Below are positions 22,261 to 32,984 of a stretch of DNA of 64,000 nt, in pieces. A program made the translations under genes and the position numbers. This DNA is from Strongylocentrotus purpuratus (Eukaryota > Echinodermata > Echinoidea > Camarodonta > Strongylocentrotidae), in contig NW_022145554.1 of assembly GCF_000002235.5 (NCBI RefSeq), positions 1,705,501 to 1,769,500 of the forward strand, in the 5' to 3' direction. Below the pieces are notes generated by a model that saw nothing but the letters and a program-made list of their open reading frames with translations, was not told the DNA's origin and searched no databases. Numbering within the stretch: the first letter of the stretch is position 1; each line of letters begins with the position of its first letter.

Positions 22261-23717
22261 TTTGTCAATCTTTTGCAAATCTTTCGGTACTTGGCACAGT
22301 TTTTGCACATAAGTATACTGTATCACCGACAAAAAATGTGGAAGGCACAGTTGGTAATAATTGATAGTCACACACAAGACCTCGTAGGAAACCACTTTTA
22401 ACCTTCCCCATATCTGGGATATCGTAGCTTTGACACTAATATGGTAAGCTTAGATTGAAAATCTCAAGTTAAACTTGACATAAAGGTAAAGTGTTGAGAA
22501 AGTTGAGGAAATTGACCCGTAAGATTAAATTTTCAAAAGCATCGTCAAGTTTGCAGTCAGAATGTATGTGAGCGCACACTCACAGTCATGCAGCCAAAAT
22601 GGTCAAGCATGATGTCAATGCCTATCGTGAGAAGCAAAACTTCTATTCAATTCAGTGGAAATTAAAAGATGTTTCTAAAATCGTACCATGTTAAAAGTAT
22701 TGCAGCAATTTCAATCTTGGGTAACACTGGCAGGGGGGGGGTGGGGGGGGGTGGGGGTGGCACAACTGGCCTGTGCCTAATTCAAACTGTGCCCACATTT
22801 TTTTTCTTTTTATCTCTCTTTTGCTTGGTCAGAAAAAACAATTATAGTAATAAAAAAAAACACAACAACACTTAAAATCCCTGATGCCATTTCTTTGGTT
22901 CAGACTATTCTGACACAAACCAAACTATAAGTTTCATCTTTCCATTACCAAACACCATTTGTTGCTGATACCGCCAAACTGTATTTTGTATAAATTTCCA
23001 AGTGATATGTAACAAAACTATTTTTAATGAAATATTTTGCTGTTTAAATTTCAATTTCATGTCATCTTACAGCTGGCAAATGTGCATACCTTTCCCCATT
23101 TAAATATAAGTATTATTGTGTATGATACATACATCTCAAAGGATGAGGGAGATTAAATCTAAGCTGAACAGTAAATCATTATTGGCATAGACCGGTTTAC
23201 CATCATATTCAAATTGTATGCATACTTTTGAAACAAATGTTATTCTTGAAAACCTGAAGGCTTGCCCTAGACTTGCCCCACACAGCAACAAATAATGTAT
23301 GCAGACTGGATTCCAAGTATTGTAGTTCATTCATTAATAACAGGTTAATGGAATACCTTGTCACTAGGTCCCCAGGAAAGAAACATCCATAAATTTGAAT
23401 ATGTTAGTAATCCGGTCTTTTCTTGTCCGGAAATAAAAATGGGAAAAACAATCAAACACATATAAAGCACTTGAAATGGTAATATTAATGCTATTTATAA
23501 TTATATTGCAATCGTTATATAAATGATGTTCCGTTTCTAATGTTATAATTATTTTTTTAGAATGTTTTTATGTTTGTGATGATGTACATTTGCTATTATC
23601 GTAACGTGTAATTTTTCTTGTATTATGTACATGTACAATGTCTGTAAAGCCAGTGAATTTTTTTTCTTCCTCAATGGACAATAAACGTCAATTCAATTTA
23701 AATTGTAATTGCGTGCA
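22261..23717. other. 3' flank of GPCR unit 3
   Basis: Collinear with units 1 and 2. A G-rich low-complexity tract (22,733-22,759) replaces a shorter one in the siblings. No coding gene is supported. Confidence 0.55.
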
Positions 23718-23721
23718 TTAA

Positions 23722-24257
23722 AGGGACTTGGTAACATTGTTCAGGTGAGAGATAGTGGTGCTAATGTAGTGTCTTCAATGCTAGATGTACAATTAAAGAT
23801 AATCTGAAAATTTGAGTGAAAACGGACCATTATTCATGGTACAAATTGGGAAAAACTGATCTGATTGATTCCTTAATTCTCCCAACTATATTGTTACAAT
23901 TCCATTACATTTTAGGTGAATGTAAACCGTCACAAAGCAATAAAATGGCTCTACATTCCATTCCAGACATTTAAGTGTTGACAGATTTTTTATAGCCTGT
24001 TTTATGTCTTTTTTTCATGGAAAAACGGTTGGGAAAATTCAAAAATGGTTGGGAGAATTTACTGTTAATCACTGTTAGAGGGTGCCTCACATCGACGCCT
24101 TCAAAGAAAACCATAGATATCTTCGTGGTTTGAGAATTTTTTCAGGATTTTTTGCATGTCAGAGGGTTAGTACAGTAGAAGGAATATAATAAGTAACATT
24201 TTATACAAAAATTAAGCAATTTTTTTCATCAACCTTCAACAATGTTACCACATCACT
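23722..24257. mobile_element. 536-bp MITE, family C (TTAA target)
   Basis: Termini AGGGACTTGGTAACATTGTT and, inverted, AGTGATGTGGTAACATTGTT. Flanked by TTAA on both sides (23,718-23,721 and 24,258-24,261). Unit 2 at the same place reads GTGCATTAAGGACGG, with one TTAA and no insert. No open frame of note, so it is non-autonomous. It inserted after unit 3 separated from unit 2. Unit 1 also lacks it. Confidence 0.88.
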
Positions 24258-25056
24258 TTAAGGACGGCCAAATTACAGGATGTAGCCAGAAATGAACGTA
24301 ATCTTTATTCAGTATTCGTATTGTAAAAGACTGTTTTGATTACCTTTATTTTCACTTTCTATATTATTGTTTCCTCATAATTGACAATCATAATTCTTAC
24401 ATGTAAGTTATATTTTCAGTAGAAAGAGAAACTCTGAAAGAAGCTTTTGTCACAAAGAGGCAAGCCACTTGGCTAATATATATAAGGCTGATTCCTCTGT
24501 AGACATCTGCATATGTACTTTTTGTTTTAGCTCTCTCTCTCTCTGTATCTGTCTCTCTATCTCTCTCTGTCTCTCTATCTCTCTCTTTGATAGTATGTAC
24601 TTTAAAATAAAATCAGTGTAAACCAGAAAAAATGAGTCACTGAACTTTTGGGAGTTGTTATGGACAGCTATTCTCAGAGGAAGAAACTTTTGCAACTTTC
24701 AAAAATTCCTTTGCTGCATTAATCACATATAGTCAAACCTGCTTTAGCAACCACCTGTATCAACCTGAGTCAATACGGCAACTACTAAACTGGAAGAACA
24801 ATAATGACAATCATGATGCTACTACTACTACTTATAACAATAAAAGCAATGCTATGAGTATTTGTATGATTAGTTCATTCAAAAATGTTATTTTGAATTT
24901 ACTCTGTAACAAATCCTGTAGAGATAGAAATGAATTAAGAACACTTTGATTTGTTGGGATAACTATAACATGCAGTTAAGGGTCTATCGACCTTAACATT
25001 TAGTAGGCAAGCCTTTGTCCACTCCTTTGGGCTTTCTCAAGCCAAGTGATTATTCC
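24258..25056. other. Distal part of GPCR unit 3
   Basis: Collinear with 13,521-14,760 but with several deletions, including the block around 14,090-14,440. Contains a (CT)n tract (24,531-24,592). No gene. Confidence 0.5.
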
Positions 25057-25295
25057 CAGTTTCTTGCTGTCTGCTGCCTCACCATCACTGGAGTACAGAT
25101 ATGTGACAACTGACAACAACATTGGATGGAATGATGCCCATGTTATTGACTTTGAAACACATTTCTGGTCAAGAAAGGTGAATGAATCCATCTGGATGAA
25201 AATGATTAGGCCTAGTCCTTCACTGAAAAGGGACTCTGGCTATTCATGTCACCTACCTTCGCTCCAGTGATCTTGAGGCAGCAGACAGCAAGAAA
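25057..25295 (+). mobile_element. Retroelement fragment, GIY-YIG-type piece (unit 3), with inverted ends
   Basis: Encodes DNNIGWNDAHVIDFETHFW, SRKVNESIWMK and KRDSGY, the expected order for the end of such endonuclease regions; sister of 14,761-14,935. Imperfect inverted repeats bound it: TTTCTTGCTGTCTGCTGCCT near 25,060 and AGGCAGCAGACAGCAAGAAA near 25,275. It forms the right edge of the duplicated unit, about 50 bp before DPCD exon 3. Decayed, not a gene. Confidence 0.5.
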
Positions 25296-25348
25296 CCATA
25301 AATATTGCATTAAAGAAAAAACATAAGAAATTATGTATCTTGACTTAC

Positions 25349-25473
25349 ATTAGAGCTGCTTTCCATGAGCAAATCTGCCTCTCCACCCGCAGCTGGACGT
25401 CTGAACTGCTCTCCAATTTCAAACTCCCATTTCACCTCTCTTCCAAGTACATTCTTACTCTTCCACTTACGCA
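25349..25473 (-). CDS. DPCD: DPCD homologue, coding exon 3
   Basis: The minus-strand acceptor (T-rich tract, then GTGCAG) and donor AAT/GTAAGT bound 125 bases coding for VRKWKSKNVLGREVKWEFEI and on to LLMESSSN. Human DPCD has VRKWRVKSALG...WQLEVG...LIKESNAN at the same place. The leading phase (1) fits exon 2, whose final G completes the Val codon. The exon ends in phase 0, where vertebrate DPCD continues with PIFMRKDTKMSFQW. No such exon was found between here and position 1. With exons 1 and 2 this gives 91 residues, under half of the ~200-residue vertebrate protein. Confidence 0.9.
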
Positions 25474-25944
25474 CTGCACATAAAAGACAAAACAGAAAGC
25501 TTACAATACATAGACATTCAAAACAAATATCTCTCCATAAGATAATGCTTTTAAGAAGCACAGCTCCAGTTTTGTAGGAACTGAATCACCTCTCCAACCT
25601 GTTAAATTTAATATCTTTTAGAACAAATTATGCATCCTTGCCATTTGGATCCTCACAATAACCAGTCAAAACATATATACATGTAGCTTGTGGTGACCAC
25701 ATGATTACATGTAAAATTGTAAATTGTGCTGTGTTGAACTAAATGCATGGAATACACATTTACAGTGATTGTTCTTGTTAATTTTGAATAAATAAATGAA
25801 CTTACGAAACCCCCAAAATAACCATCTTAAATATTTAAACAAAATAATAGCATAAAGTATTTTTTTATATAGGAAACCACTACAAGCCATGTAGGATGCT
25901 GTACCCTTGACCTAGACCTTGTTCCAAACTGAAAATTAAAGCAA

Positions 25945-26038
25945 CCTTTCATCTCTTACCTACCGGTAGTAAGTCATTGGTTTTGACGTCACCTTTCATC
26001 TCTTAGTCTTACCTAGTAAGTCATTGGTTTTGACGTCA
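25945..26038. repeat. 47-bp tandem duplication across the DPCD exon 2 splice donor
   Basis: 25,945-25,991 and 25,992-26,038 are near-copies (CCTTTCATCTCTTA ... AGTAAGTCATTGGTTTTGACGTCA). The right copy spans the last 26 bases of exon 2 and its donor. The left copy is a spare of the same junction, with CTACCGGTAGGTAAG in place of CTAGGTAAG on the minus strand. Confidence 0.85.
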
Positions 26039-26093
26039 TACTCCTCCACAAGCTCTCTACCATCCAGGAGGATAAAATGAAGCTTTCTTCTTC
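26013..26093 (-). CDS. DPCD: DPCD homologue, coding exon 2
   Basis: 81 bases between acceptor TTCACAG and donor CTAG/GTAAGA on the minus strand. The coded segment GRRKLHFILLDGRELVEEYD continues with VKTNDLL; vertebrate DPCD has [20 protein letters not shown] and EKTSELL at this place. Phase is 1 on both sides, and both junction codons (Gly and Val) match the vertebrate protein. A 47-bp tandem duplication copies its 3' end and donor into intron 2. Confidence 0.93.
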   Translation of the reverse strand, partial: EEESFILSSWMVESLWRSMTSKPMTY

Positions 26094-26626
26094 CTGTGAA
26101 TGATGACAAAAATAAATAGTATTGTAACTTAGTGCTGTGCTTTGGTGGTAAATTTACTACCCTTTTAGACGTAATATATTTCGGATAGTTTACCAAACTT
26201 TACAGTTGAAACAGAGAAACTAATGAATTCCAAAACTTTTGACACGATTGTAAGCAATTAAAATGGCAAATAACATCATGTGATGGAGGATAAGAATAAT
26301 GAATATCACATTCTTTATGTTCTTTATTTCAATGTGCACGAATTTGGACACCCTATCACTTTATGACAGTATCATCAATAAATTAAAAAAGTAAAAGTAG
26401 ATCTAGACCCTAACTTGTTAGGTCTAAACAAAGGCAAAGCAAGGGGCGAAAGGCCAAAATTAAATTGTTATTGAAACCGTCTTTGAAAATTTATGAATCT
26501 AAGTTGACAAAACTTCCAAAACAAAGCATGGAATGAAGCATTAATTAATCTGATTGCAAACGTGGGCACAGCTTGATTTTGTAATGTGCTGTATTTTAAA
26601 ACACTCGAGATTTCTTCTTCAGCATA

Positions 26627-27108
26627 AAGCTACAGTCCCATATACGTCCCGGACCGTCCCGGACCATCCCGGACCCCATCCGGGGTGATCCGGGATTCGG
26701 TCCGTGTTGACACCGTGTTGGCACCGGGGTGGTCCTGGATGGTCCTGGATGGTCCTGGATGGTCCTGGGCGGTCCGGGAGTCGACCCCGGATGTTTTTGA
26801 CGGTCAAAAACTGCCGGGGTGGTCCGGGACGGTCCGGGACAATAGTTTGATCCGGGGTGATCCGTGTAGCCACCGTGCTGGGTCCGGGGTCATCCGTAGT
26901 GGCGCCGGGGCGGTCCGTGTTGATCCGTGGCAGTCCGGGAGTGAGTTATTGACCGCCCAGGACCATCCAGGACCATCCAGGACCATCCAGGACCATCCAG
27001 GACCACCCCGGTGCCAACACGGTGTCAACACGGACCGAATCCCGGATCACCCCGGATGGGGTCCGGGATGGTCCGGGACGGTCCGGGACATATATGGGAC
27101 TGTAGCTT
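26627..27108. mobile_element. Fold-back element made of GGTCCNGGAT decamers (DPCD intron 1)
   Basis: The ends AAGCTACAGTCCCATATA and its inverse bound two ~148-bp arms (26,627-26,774 and about 26,961-27,108) that differ at one position I could see. Both arms and the ~186-bp centre consist of GGTCC(G/T)GGA(T/C) decamers and their complement. Locally it is very GC-rich, unlike its surroundings. Bases outside the GC core are TAAA on the left and TTAA on the right, compatible with a TTAA target. Proline/glycine-rich frames across it are decamer artefacts. Confidence 0.75.
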
Positions 27109-27123
27109 AAAAGCATCACACTT

Positions 27124-27238
27124 TTTTTGAACAAAACATCCCGGACCATCCCGGATCACCCCAGACCATGGTCCGGGATGGTCCGGAGTGGTCCGTGCTC
27201 GTCCGTGCTGGTCCGGCTTTATATGGGACTGGGGCTTA
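27124..27238. mobile_element. Partial second copy of the decamer fold-back element
   Basis: ACATCCCGGACCATCCCGGA and further decamers run to TATATGGGACTGGGGCTTAA, the same right end as the element at 26,627-27,108. The left arm is incomplete. It abuts the next element (27,240-28,027), with TTAA between them. Confidence 0.55.
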
Positions 27239-27239
27239 A

Positions 27240-28027
27240 GGGCCATTCCATGAGAAGAAGGACATGACATCAAAAAAAGAAATGTACCTCTTATGTTAAT
27301 TCTTTGATTTATCACTAACCTTATGCCATGGATGTTCATAAAACATTAGGGCCTTTCAAATTCAATACAATTTATTTTTCATTTTTGTTGATTTCCTAAG
27401 ATCTCAAACCATCATCAAAAACGTACATGTGGGACTGTAGATGAAAAAAAAACAATTTATTGCAGATTACACAGGATTCTTGTAATATTTTTTCCTGAAA
27501 ATTTCGCTAAATTGAAAAAGATGAATATATTTCCATATTCTAAGCCTTTTTTAAGGGGTCCTGGGATATTTAATCTATTACATAGGGGTGAAAATGGCCT
27601 CCGGACAAAACGTAACGCGAGTTACCGTAACGTGAGTTACCGACATAGACTATTTGCTTCCTGCATTTTACTAGTCCATTGTTTCTTATCTTTAATATTG
27701 TGATCTTATACTTGTAAGTCTCAACCTACTATCAACGTAGGAAAGATTTTGTCAAGATTGTCTAGTATGAGGAGACTTTGCCAAAAGAGGGTCTCATAGA
27801 ATTGACCATGTCCTTTTTTTGTAACGCGAGTTACCAAAATTCAATAATCCAAGAATCTAAAAATGTTTGTTCTTCAATTTTCTTTTTTGTTTCATTCAGT
27901 TGTTCTATATCTACCCTGTCCATGTTTGAAAAAAGTATCTTGCAGATCCTAGCAGTTCTAAAGATATAGGCACATTATCGTGTCAATGTACCCATTAGGT
28001 GTAACGCGAGTTACCATGGAATGGCCC
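27240..28027. mobile_element. 788-bp MITE with GGGCCATTCCATG termini (DPCD intron 1)
   Basis: Perfect 13-bp inverted ends GGGCCATTCCATG / CATGGAATGGCCC. The near-palindromic box GTAACGCGAGTTACC occurs at about 27,611, 27,821 and immediately inside the right end (about 28,000-28,015), with a GTAACGTGAGTTACC variant at about 27,626. The target duplication is unclear (TTAA on the left, ATAA on the right). No transposase frame. Confidence 0.7.
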
Positions 28028-28232
28028 ATAACCACTCAAGCGCGCCGGGAAACTTGGGTGGGCATCGAGTCTAGTCCAGCCTAGTCCCATATGCTGCATG
28101 TTTTGTGAGTGAATAAAGCTCGGCCGAACTACTCATTCTGCCCACATTTTGTCATTAGTTCAGTATTATAAAGATAAATTCCCACACATGTACGTTCTAT
28201 GCATACTTTTAATTATAGGTAAAATACATTAC

Positions 28233-28299
28233 CGTCCTGAATTAATGCGGTTTTACGTGATTTTCTAAGTGTCTCCAACCACGCCATTGAAGAGGCCAT
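28233..28299 (-). CDS. DPCD: DPCD homologue, coding exon 1 (start)
   Basis: Minus-strand ATG at 28,299 with A at -3 (GCTAGGATGG). It encodes MASSMAWLETLRKSRKTALI then QD, and ends CAGGACG/GTAATG in phase 1. Vertebrate DPCD starts [22 protein letters not shown], so the order WLE(S/T)LR..KTAL.QDG is clear. DPCD is a small protein linked to ciliogenesis and, in mice, to primary ciliary dyskinesia. The second in-frame Met (M5) is another possible start. Intron 1 (about 2.1 kb) is mostly mobile elements. No TATA box was seen upstream; the poly-C tract at 28,358-28,377 and the facing G tract lie in the presumed 5' UTR or promoter. Confidence 0.93.
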
Positions 28300-28760
28300 C
28301 CTAGCAACAGTCGTTTTGGTAATCGAAAATAGCAATCGCGAGCGCGAGCTAGATGCCTCCCCCCCCCCCCCCCCCCCGAGATCCTGCCACAACAAGCCCA
28401 CAAAGTATATAGGGGTGGTGGTGGTGGGAGGGGGGGGGGGGAGACATTGCAACCGGCTTGTGCCCCCTCATAACTAAGCCAAATTGACCTACCTCAAGTA
28501 CACAATCCCCAAAATTTGCAAAGTTCTCTTAAAATATAACATCCTGCAGTGTGGTGATACTTCCTCGTTAATTAACACTTAAAATGACGGGCGGAAATAT
28601 AGGTAGAGGTCTAGCTATAGCTGGATAATAGCCCTTTAAGTATTAGTAGGGAAAAGAGATCAGCCTTTTGGAGGGAGTTCATTTACACAAATTCACCTCA
28701 CTCTAGGATCTATGTTACGTATATATAGGATTTTTAATGAAATCTTAGCGAGGATAATAG

Positions 28761-28795
<35 letters not shown>

Positions 28796-29322
28796 GAGGG
28801 GGGGGGGGGGGGAGAAGCCGGGGGAACTAGCGAGAGATAGCCATACACAGAGTTTGGCCAACTTGCTTTCAGTTAGTCACTACATGTACATGGCATATAT
28901 TATTCGTTTGTTTTGTGCTTGCATGGTCTACAACGCAGAGTCCACGGTGCCACAACTCGAACCGGATTGGTCAAACTCTCATAATCAATGACACGAGGGC
29001 GTATAGTCAAACGGCGCCATCTCAGATCACCTCCTATTGGTAATGCACGCAATCTTTAATAAAGCATCTTGCCCATTGAGTTGGTGATCAGCCAGCCCTT
29101 GATAGCATAGTTAACAGTGCATGTGCACAGTTGCAATCTAAATAATAGGTAAAAACTCACCTTAATTATGACACCTGTTTTTGAACAAGTATAGATTAGC
29201 TTTTATTATCCTTTATATTGTAACTCCGTCAAAAAATTATGGAGAATATTTATATGAAAAGTTGATAATTCGATTATCGAGAACTACTACAAGGCTTAAC
29301 AAAAGGCAAGATATCAACAAGG
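28300..29322. other. Presumed DPCD promoter region; simple repeats
   Basis: Poly-C (about 28,358-28,377), poly-G (28,431-28,441), (GA)n at 28,763-28,791 followed by another poly-G. Unique sequence with mixed composition at 28,900-29,150. No open frame of note. The assignment as promoter is by position only. Confidence 0.35.
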
Positions 29323-29330
29323 GTAGTGGG

Positions 29331-30800
29331 CATAGGCGCCGGAAGTGGGGGGCAGGGGGGGGGGCAGTTGCCCCCCAAAACGCCGCCCCCTCCCCCCCAT
29401 AAAAAAAAACAGTAAAGGAGTAAACATGGTTTGTATTTTTAATCCAAAAGAACGTAACAATAATAAAAACCTGAATTAAATCACATATACAATTCCAATC
29501 AAAGAAAAAGGAAAGTTCACAGGAATTAAATTTCACAAACATTGCGCATGCCACCTATACGGTATTTTAAATGGAGGTCTCTATCATCGTGGACATATTG
29601 TGCGAGAATGGGAAAGCGTGTCCGTTTTTTGGTTATAGGGGTGAGAAGACATGAGCCCCTGAACGCTGGCGTACTGATGGGGGGGGGGGGGGGTAATGTA
29701 TTTCTTATTCGAAACAAGTGGTTTACAAATGTTGACGTTGTGACATGATTTTCCGGCATTTTTCTCCATTTTTTTTGTAAGTCATACCTTTTTATGCGTT
29801 TGTTGGAAAATAAGAAATTCTCACATTACAGTCAGTCGAAATACGCTTATTTAGAAGCCTTTATGTCATGGTCTGCAAAGTGGCTGGGCTCGAGCCCCCC
29901 CCCCCCTCCTTTTTTAAAAAGTATGTTAAAGAGAAAAAGAAAGAAAGACGGAGAAAAAAAATAAGTGACCTGCCAATGTCACAAACAAGGTATAAAAAAT
30001 GCTCATCTGACCGTAATTAAATGCTTAAAACCCCAGAGCTTACGGGGGCTCCACCCTCGGACCCCACCAAGGGATCTAAGGCGGGCCCATGGATGCTCAT
30101 CTGACCGTAATTAAATACCTAAAACCCCCGAGCTTCCAGGGACTCTGTCCCCTGGACCCCACCAAGGGCCCTAAGGCGGGCCCCTGGATGTTCATCTGAC
30201 CGTAATTAAATACCTTAAACCCCTGAGCTTCCGGGGCTCTGCTCCCTGGACCCCCCAAGGGCCCTAAGGTGGGCCCCTGGATGCTCATCTGACCATTATT
30301 AAATACCTAAAACCCCTGAGCTTCCGGGGGCTCTGCCCCCCTGGACCCCACCAAGGGCCCTAAGGCGGGCCCCTGGATGCTCATCTGACCGTTATTAAAT
30401 ACCTAAAACCCCTGAGCTTCCGGGGGCTCTCCCCCCTTGGAACACGTCAATTGCCTTACAGAGGGCCCCTGGATGCTCATCTAACCGTAATTAAATACCT
30501 AAAACCCCTGAGCTTCCGGAGGCTCAGCCCCTTGACCCCCTGCCGAGGCTCATGCCCTGGACCCCACGCCAATTTACGCTCTACCTGACCGATAATACTC
30601 CTCTTTGAAAAACGTTCCGCGGGACCTGCATGTAACGTGTAAGACTGGTGGTGATGCAGATTTTTCGTCTGCCCCCCCCCCCCCCCTCCGAACTTTTTTC
30701 TCATTACGTCACTGCCCCTGGAAAGTGAGCCCCTGTAAAGTGAGCCCCTGGAATGTTTGCACCCCCTCCCCTCAATCCCAAACTGCTTCCGGCGCGCCTG
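29331..30800. mobile_element. hAT-type non-autonomous transposon
   Basis: The 8-bp direct repeat GTAGTGGG lies immediately outside both ends (29,323-29,330 and 30,801-30,808), a hallmark of hAT integration. Termini CATAGGCGCCGGAAG and, inverted, CAGGCGCGCCGGAAG form short inverted repeats. Inside are G/C homopolymers, ordinary AT-rich sequence and six ~95-bp tandem repeats. No transposase frame was found. The element lies ~1 kb upstream of DPCD. Identity of the two duplications suggests a fairly young insertion. Confidence 0.82.
30001..30560. repeat. Six ~95-bp tandem repeats inside the hAT-type element
   Basis: The landmark G(C/T)TCATCTGACCGTAATTAAAT starts at 30,001, 30,095, 30,190, 30,283, 30,379 and 30,475, sometimes with single changes. 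Each unit also has CCTGAGCTTCCGG, GGACCCCACCAAGGGCC and GGCGGGCCCCTGGATG. Minus-strand frames through it are artefacts. Confidence 0.88.
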
Positions 30801-30808
30801 GTAGTGGG

Positions 30809-32833
30809 TCAGAGAGCTGCAGCCACTGAGAACGTTACATTACCAATATTCGGGTATCCATTACTTCGTAAACAGGCAGCGAGGTGATCAATTTTCAAAT
30901 TTGTATATTTTTTAAAGTGTGTTTGGATAAGGAAATTACATACTAAAGTGTATTAATTTTTGCTCACTTGCTTAGCTCACTTGCTTAGCTCTCTCGCAAA
31001 ATGCAGAAAACGGAAGTTGATATGCGGACGAAATATGCGCAATTTTTGTAATTAAACAAAAAATCATGATTTTTCTCATACATGTTAATAGGTCTATATA
31101 AAATCATCAAGTCAACTTGATGATAAAGAATTTCAAGTTTTCAAGGCCACATTGTATTTTCATCTTACAGACAGCGAGCATGTAACTATGATTAATTTTC
31201 TATACGTCTTGTAACCATTTCTCATGATATGTTTGCAATCGGTTTATATAAAAGCGCCTCACATAAATATTTCAGTGTGTATTTTGCTAAGTGTATCTTT
31301 ATGGGTTGCTTAATAGTAAAAGAAAAGAGCCACTCAAGTTCCAACAGGCAATAATATTGTATGGTCATCGCTCAAGACTAAACAAGACTAAGTTTGTTTA
31401 ATCCAGAATTGAATGGACCGAGGATGGGGACCGATGAAAAGAGCAAGCATTCTGTTTGAGTTTTGGTCATGAATCCCGTTATGTTAGCTATCATGATGAC
31501 TAATTGCATATAGTGTGAGTAATCCTTGTACTCTTCTATGAAAAACTTAGATACGAAATTCAGAACGAAAAAGTTCAGTTTGTGTTGGAGATTTCAGCAG
31601 AAAAATGCACAATCATACAACGAAAATCTGTTAATCATTACTCCAAAACCTACATGCTATATATAAGTGTGATACTATAGAAATTGGCTTCTCTTTCCCA
31701 CCATGAATACCCATATCATATTTTGTAATGTACAGCAATTACTGTTCCTTTCGACAAAATGTTGTCCATGGGGCTTAATGGAGAAAAAAGAGACCCAAAT
31801 TTGTAGGGGCTATCCGACATCCCAGCCCGCCGAAATTGGGGATGGTTCTTATGTGCCCCCCCCCCCCAAAAGTCATCTTTGGCCAACTTTCTTGCCACCT
31901 GTGTACCAAAATTCATGATAAATATCTTTTGGTTAAATCTATCATTGCACGGTATAGTAACCGTTGGTTGTAATCATTGCAATTGGGTAGTTGATGAGAA
32001 GCACGCCGTTAAGACATATGCATGAAGCTGATGTGTATTGTAGGCCTTGTTCATATTTCTTCCGTTATCTGTAAAGGAATTAAGAAAGAAGACATAATGA
32101 TAACTTAACATATTTATGCCTGATTAAATCGTTTATTTTCATTAAAATAATTAAAGCTGTAAAGTATTGCTTAAGTTAGTTACTGAAGGTTGATACTCTC
32201 AAACGCATCTTAACAATAGGTAAAGGTGAAAATAAGCTTGTCATTGTAGATTAGCACACCCAATCTCTTGTTCTTTTATTTTTTTTATTTTTCGTTGATT
32301 CTTTTGATAAGGTTTAAAACAGAAAGCGTCTAAAAAGGCTCACCATGAAAATGGTTTTCCTCATCTTTATTCCGCCATTGCAACAGATCAGCTTCATGAT
32401 CAGTATGATGCTCATCACCGCATTACCAACCAATATATTTGAAATACATTCCAATTTCATAGAAACATTGTCTCTCATTTCTCCTATTTCACATCGCGAT
32501 TAGGCGGCAAAACCCCTGTGATGTACTAGCCTACAACTAACTGGGCAAGGGGCGGGTAGCGATTGTGGCTCACTGATGCTGCTAGTTCACTGTTTGTAAT
32601 AAAATAGGCGAGAACGGTTAACTTACTATATTTTCAACATCACTCATGTAGTTTATAAAGCTTGCGTTGAATGCTGAATGGCGGCGATTCACCTTTAGCA
32701 GCAAAATGTAGGGTAAGTTTCAGTAACTTAGATAAATTCGAAAGAAATACATAGAATAATGCTTATTGATATTAGGCCGCTTTGTTTGTTTCATGTAGTA
32801 CATTTTGCATGTCATTTATGATGTTCATCGCAA
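30809..32833. other. Intergenic sequence
   Basis: No supported exon on either strand. Only a poly-C run (31,856-31,867) and short incidental frames. The acidic-protein gene ends just to the right, at 32,834 (minus strand), so part may be its 3' UTR. Confidence 0.45.
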
Positions 32834-32910
32834 TCAGCTTTGGCCCACCCCCGGCCCTGTGCGCTGGTCTCCACATTTTTCATGGTCATTGTCACTGTCC
32901 AAGGAAAGTC
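32834..32910 (-). CDS. Unrecognised acidic protein, last coding exon (D)
   Basis: A strong minus-strand acceptor (TTCTTCTCCTTGTTCTCTCAACAG in two parts: a C/T tract, then CAACAG) is followed by 77 bases. Joined in phase 1 to exon C this gives GLSLDSDNDHEKCGDQRTGP and GVGQS, then TGA at 32,836-32,834. The phase fits and the stop follows a plausible C-terminus. Function is not recognised. The alternative is a chance acceptor in non-coding DNA, made less likely by the phase match and the composition shared with exons B and C. Confidence 0.55.
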
Positions 32911-32984
32911 CTGTTGAGAGAACAAGGAGAAGAAAAATAAAGTTGTTAAAGATTTCGTGATTTGTATTGATGTTTGATTTGTCA

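Noticed and set aside
26619-27339. Overlapping Pro/Gly/Asp-rich frames on both strands
   Set aside because: They come from the GGTCCNGGAT decamer fold-back; both strands give similar peptides because the element is palindromic.
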